17,808 nucleotides of DNA from JBHIFB01 sp046760905 (GTDB lineage Bacteria; Gemmatimonadota; CAZMKB01): contig JBHIFB010000057.1 in NCBI GenBank assembly GCA_046760905.1, positions 1-17,808 of the forward strand, in the 5' to 3' direction. The notes below the pieces were generated by a model. The model made no database searches. It had not been told where the DNA came from and worked only from the letters and a program-made list of their open reading frames with translations. This document shows, piece after piece, positions 16,580 to 17,808 of the stretch (the first letter of the stretch is position 1; the number at the start of each line of letters is the position of its first letter). Position numbers and translations under genes: made by a program.

Positions 16580-16594
16580 CTTCTCGCCCTCTTA

Positions 16595-17659
16595 TTATTC
16601 ACCAGGATATTTTTCTTCCATGACACGGACCAGACTATCCTGTAATATCCTGCCTGAGACAACCGGCAGAAATGTTACTGACGTGAGTCTATTCAAAGGA
16701 AACTTTGTCAATCTCTTTGGCTTCCCTAAGAAGACGACTCTTCTCCCGATCTCCCCCATGAGGATGGTGAATCCGAAAGAGTTGGTAATGACCCATGAAC
16801 AATCAGAAAACAAAGCGATGAGCTTAACCAGCGTAGCGTCTTCAATGATCCTTGCGCCGTCTGATGTAAAGGGTTTGAGTTGTTTCAGCTGCAGACCATA
16901 TCCAGCAATTATAGATTTCTGGTTTCTCCTTTTCACAATCACTCTCACAGCTTTTTCCAATTCCTCTTCTTTAAGCTGATCCAGCGGGTCAAGCTGATCA
17001 AAATAGAATCCTATTATAGGTTCACCATGCCTTTCCCTGAGGTAATCGAGTGAATAGATGGCTTCGTCTCTCTCGCGAGTGAGTACAGGCTTGAAATGAG
17101 GTATCCTCTTCACTCCGAGAAGCGAGAAAAGCTTCTCGATCCTTCTCTGATAGGGCTGGTCTCTATCCCTATCCCTCAGGACTACGTTGCATGAGAGCCC
17201 ATTGCGATCTATCTCCTGAAAGCCGATTTTTATCTTTGCTCCCGAGCTAGCAGTCAACGCTCGGACGATTTGTTCAGCCTCGAATGAAACGGCGAGTGCT
17301 ACATCGAAATAAGTTGCGGTGAGTTCCGATTTCAGTCTGTCAAGCTCACAAGAGCCCTTCTTATGTATGCTGGCATTTAGTGGAATAACCTTGTCAATGC
17401 ACTCCATCTCGATTGCAAGGGATAAAAACCTATCGGGTACAAGTAGCACGATATACGCATCAGGGTAAAGGACTTTCGTAGAGTGAGCGAATGGTTCGAG
17501 AAGGATGATATCCTCGATGTGTGGGCCTGGTATGATGAGTACTCGTCTTGGGTTCCTCAGAATGGCTGTGATCGGGAGAGATTCCAACTCACTGGGTGTC
17601 CCGCTGGACGCTCCTGTTAGAAATTCGGCCGCTCTTTCGCGAATTCCAATCGCCATCAC
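16595..17659 (-). CDS. Divergent GT9 (heptosyltransferase-like) protein
   Basis: A 354-residue protein with a two-Rossmann GT-B outline. The N-terminal RVLIIPGPHIEDIILLEPFA (39-58) aligns with the GT9 start, in which an IGD motif leads to a Pro. The Asp is kept (Asp50) but the Gly before it is Glu. YPDAYIVLLVPDRF and IDKVIPLN continue the GT9 pattern. The C-terminal donor-site segment reads ITNSFGFTILMGEIGRRVVF (291-310) in place of the usual DSGPxHxA, so the Gly-Pro and His are missing. Either the donor is unusual or the enzyme is inactive. A 30-residue N-terminal tail precedes the first strand. The start is GTG at 17659 or ATG at 17656, both with weak ribosome sites. It is 15 bp from the SPOR protein, suggesting a joint envelope role. 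GT9-fold call is moderate. Confidence 0.65.
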   Translation of the reverse strand: MMAIGIRERAAEFLTGASSGTPSELESLPITAILRNPRRVLIIPGPHIEDIILLEPFAHSTKVLYPDAYIVLLVPDRFLSLAIEMECIDKVIPLNASIHKKGSCELDRLKSELTATYFDVALAVSFEAEQIVRALTASSGAKIKIGFQEIDRNGLSCNVVLRDRDRDQPYQRRIEKLFSLLGVKRIPHFKPVLTRERDEAIYSLDYLRERHGEPIIGFYFDQLDPLDQLKEEELEKAVRVIVKRRNQKSIIAGYGLQLKQLKPFTSDGARIIEDATLVKLIALFSDCSWVITNSFGFTILMGEIGRRVVFLGKPKRLTKFPLNRLTSVTFLPVVSGRILQDSLVRVMEEKYPGE

Positions 17660-17731
17660 TTACCGGTTAAAAGTAATTTTATATTCAAAAAGATTAACTT
17701 CATCATTGAGTTTTGTCAACCGCTTAATCAT
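17660..17731 (-). CDS. Possible 23-residue leader peptide
   Basis: ATG at 17731 opens a 23-codon frame (MIKRLTKLNDEVNLFEYKIT and three more residues) ending TAA at 17660, immediately before the GTG of the GT9-like gene. GGGGAAAG lies about 6 nt upstream of the ATG. It overlaps the TTGACA promoter candidate at 17714-17719, so both cannot serve the same transcript. No conserved feature supports it beyond position and ribosome site. Confidence 0.2.
   Translation of the reverse strand: MIKRLTKLNDEVNLFEYKITFNR
17691..17719 (-). promoter_or_regulatory. Possible promoter for the minus-strand block
   Basis: On the minus strand TTGACA (17719-17714) is a perfect -35 element, followed after 17 bp by TAATCT (17696-17691), a weak -10 with 3 of 6 matches. 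It would give a leader of about 25 nt before the GT9-like gene. Only the -35 is strong. Confidence 0.4.
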
Positions 17732-17808
17732 GTGTGCTTTCCCCATTTTTCCCGGAACTTAGAGTCCTTGAGCGAGTCGTGAGAGCATTTGGGTACCCAT
17801 CTTGGTCG

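Overview
This window looks like part of an ordinary bacterial chromosome of moderate G+C, probably from a diderm (Gram-negative-type) lineage. The pointers are a membrane protein with two C-terminal SPOR domains, a glycosyltransferase resembling the GT9 (LPS heptosyltransferase) fold, a full bacterial SMC, and the queuosine precursor genes queD, queE and queC. Shine-Dalgarno sites are clear, GTG and TTG starts are frequent, and genes are packed with 4-38 bp overlaps. I see no transposase, phage gene, CRISPR array, rRNA or tRNA. I cannot name the species; an uncultured or candidate phylum would fit but is a guess.

Left block, plus strand (223-2941): a CaCA-family cation/Ca2+ exchanger, then a 'predicted ATPase of the ABC class' (PF09818/COG3044 type), 43 bp apart and probably one transcript. 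A 312-bp gap without a recognisable gene follows.

Middle block, plus strand (3254-8086): a tight three-gene cluster. It holds a GT4 glycosyltransferase, a second GT4 enzyme carrying a ~380-residue C-terminal domain that looks like an alpha/alpha-barrel glycosidase, and a GH130-family glycosidase/phosphorylase with a ~230-residue N-terminal extension. The second and third genes overlap by 20 bp. Two synthases with a possible trimming enzyme and a phosphorylase in one operon suggest a closed make-and-break cycle for an intracellular glycan, perhaps mannan-like. This is the strongest candidate here for an under-described system.

Next (8176-9495), a near-perfect sigma70 promoter (TTGACA-17-TATAAT) drives a polytopic UPF0104/LPG-synthase-TM family protein, whose end overlaps a small 85-residue helical protein of unknown function.

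Right block, minus strand (17659 down to 9483): a GT9-like protein, a BY-kinase-like/TM/SPOR-SPOR protein without a recognisable Walker A, SMC, QueD, QueE and QueC. Gaps are 15 and 76 bp and then overlaps, so the block may be one long operon read from a TTGACA promoter near 17719. QueD, QueE and QueC are the three steps from dihydroneopterin triphosphate to preQ0. queD begins inside the 3' end of smc. The two converging transcription units meet with a 13-bp overlap of the 85-residue gene and queC.
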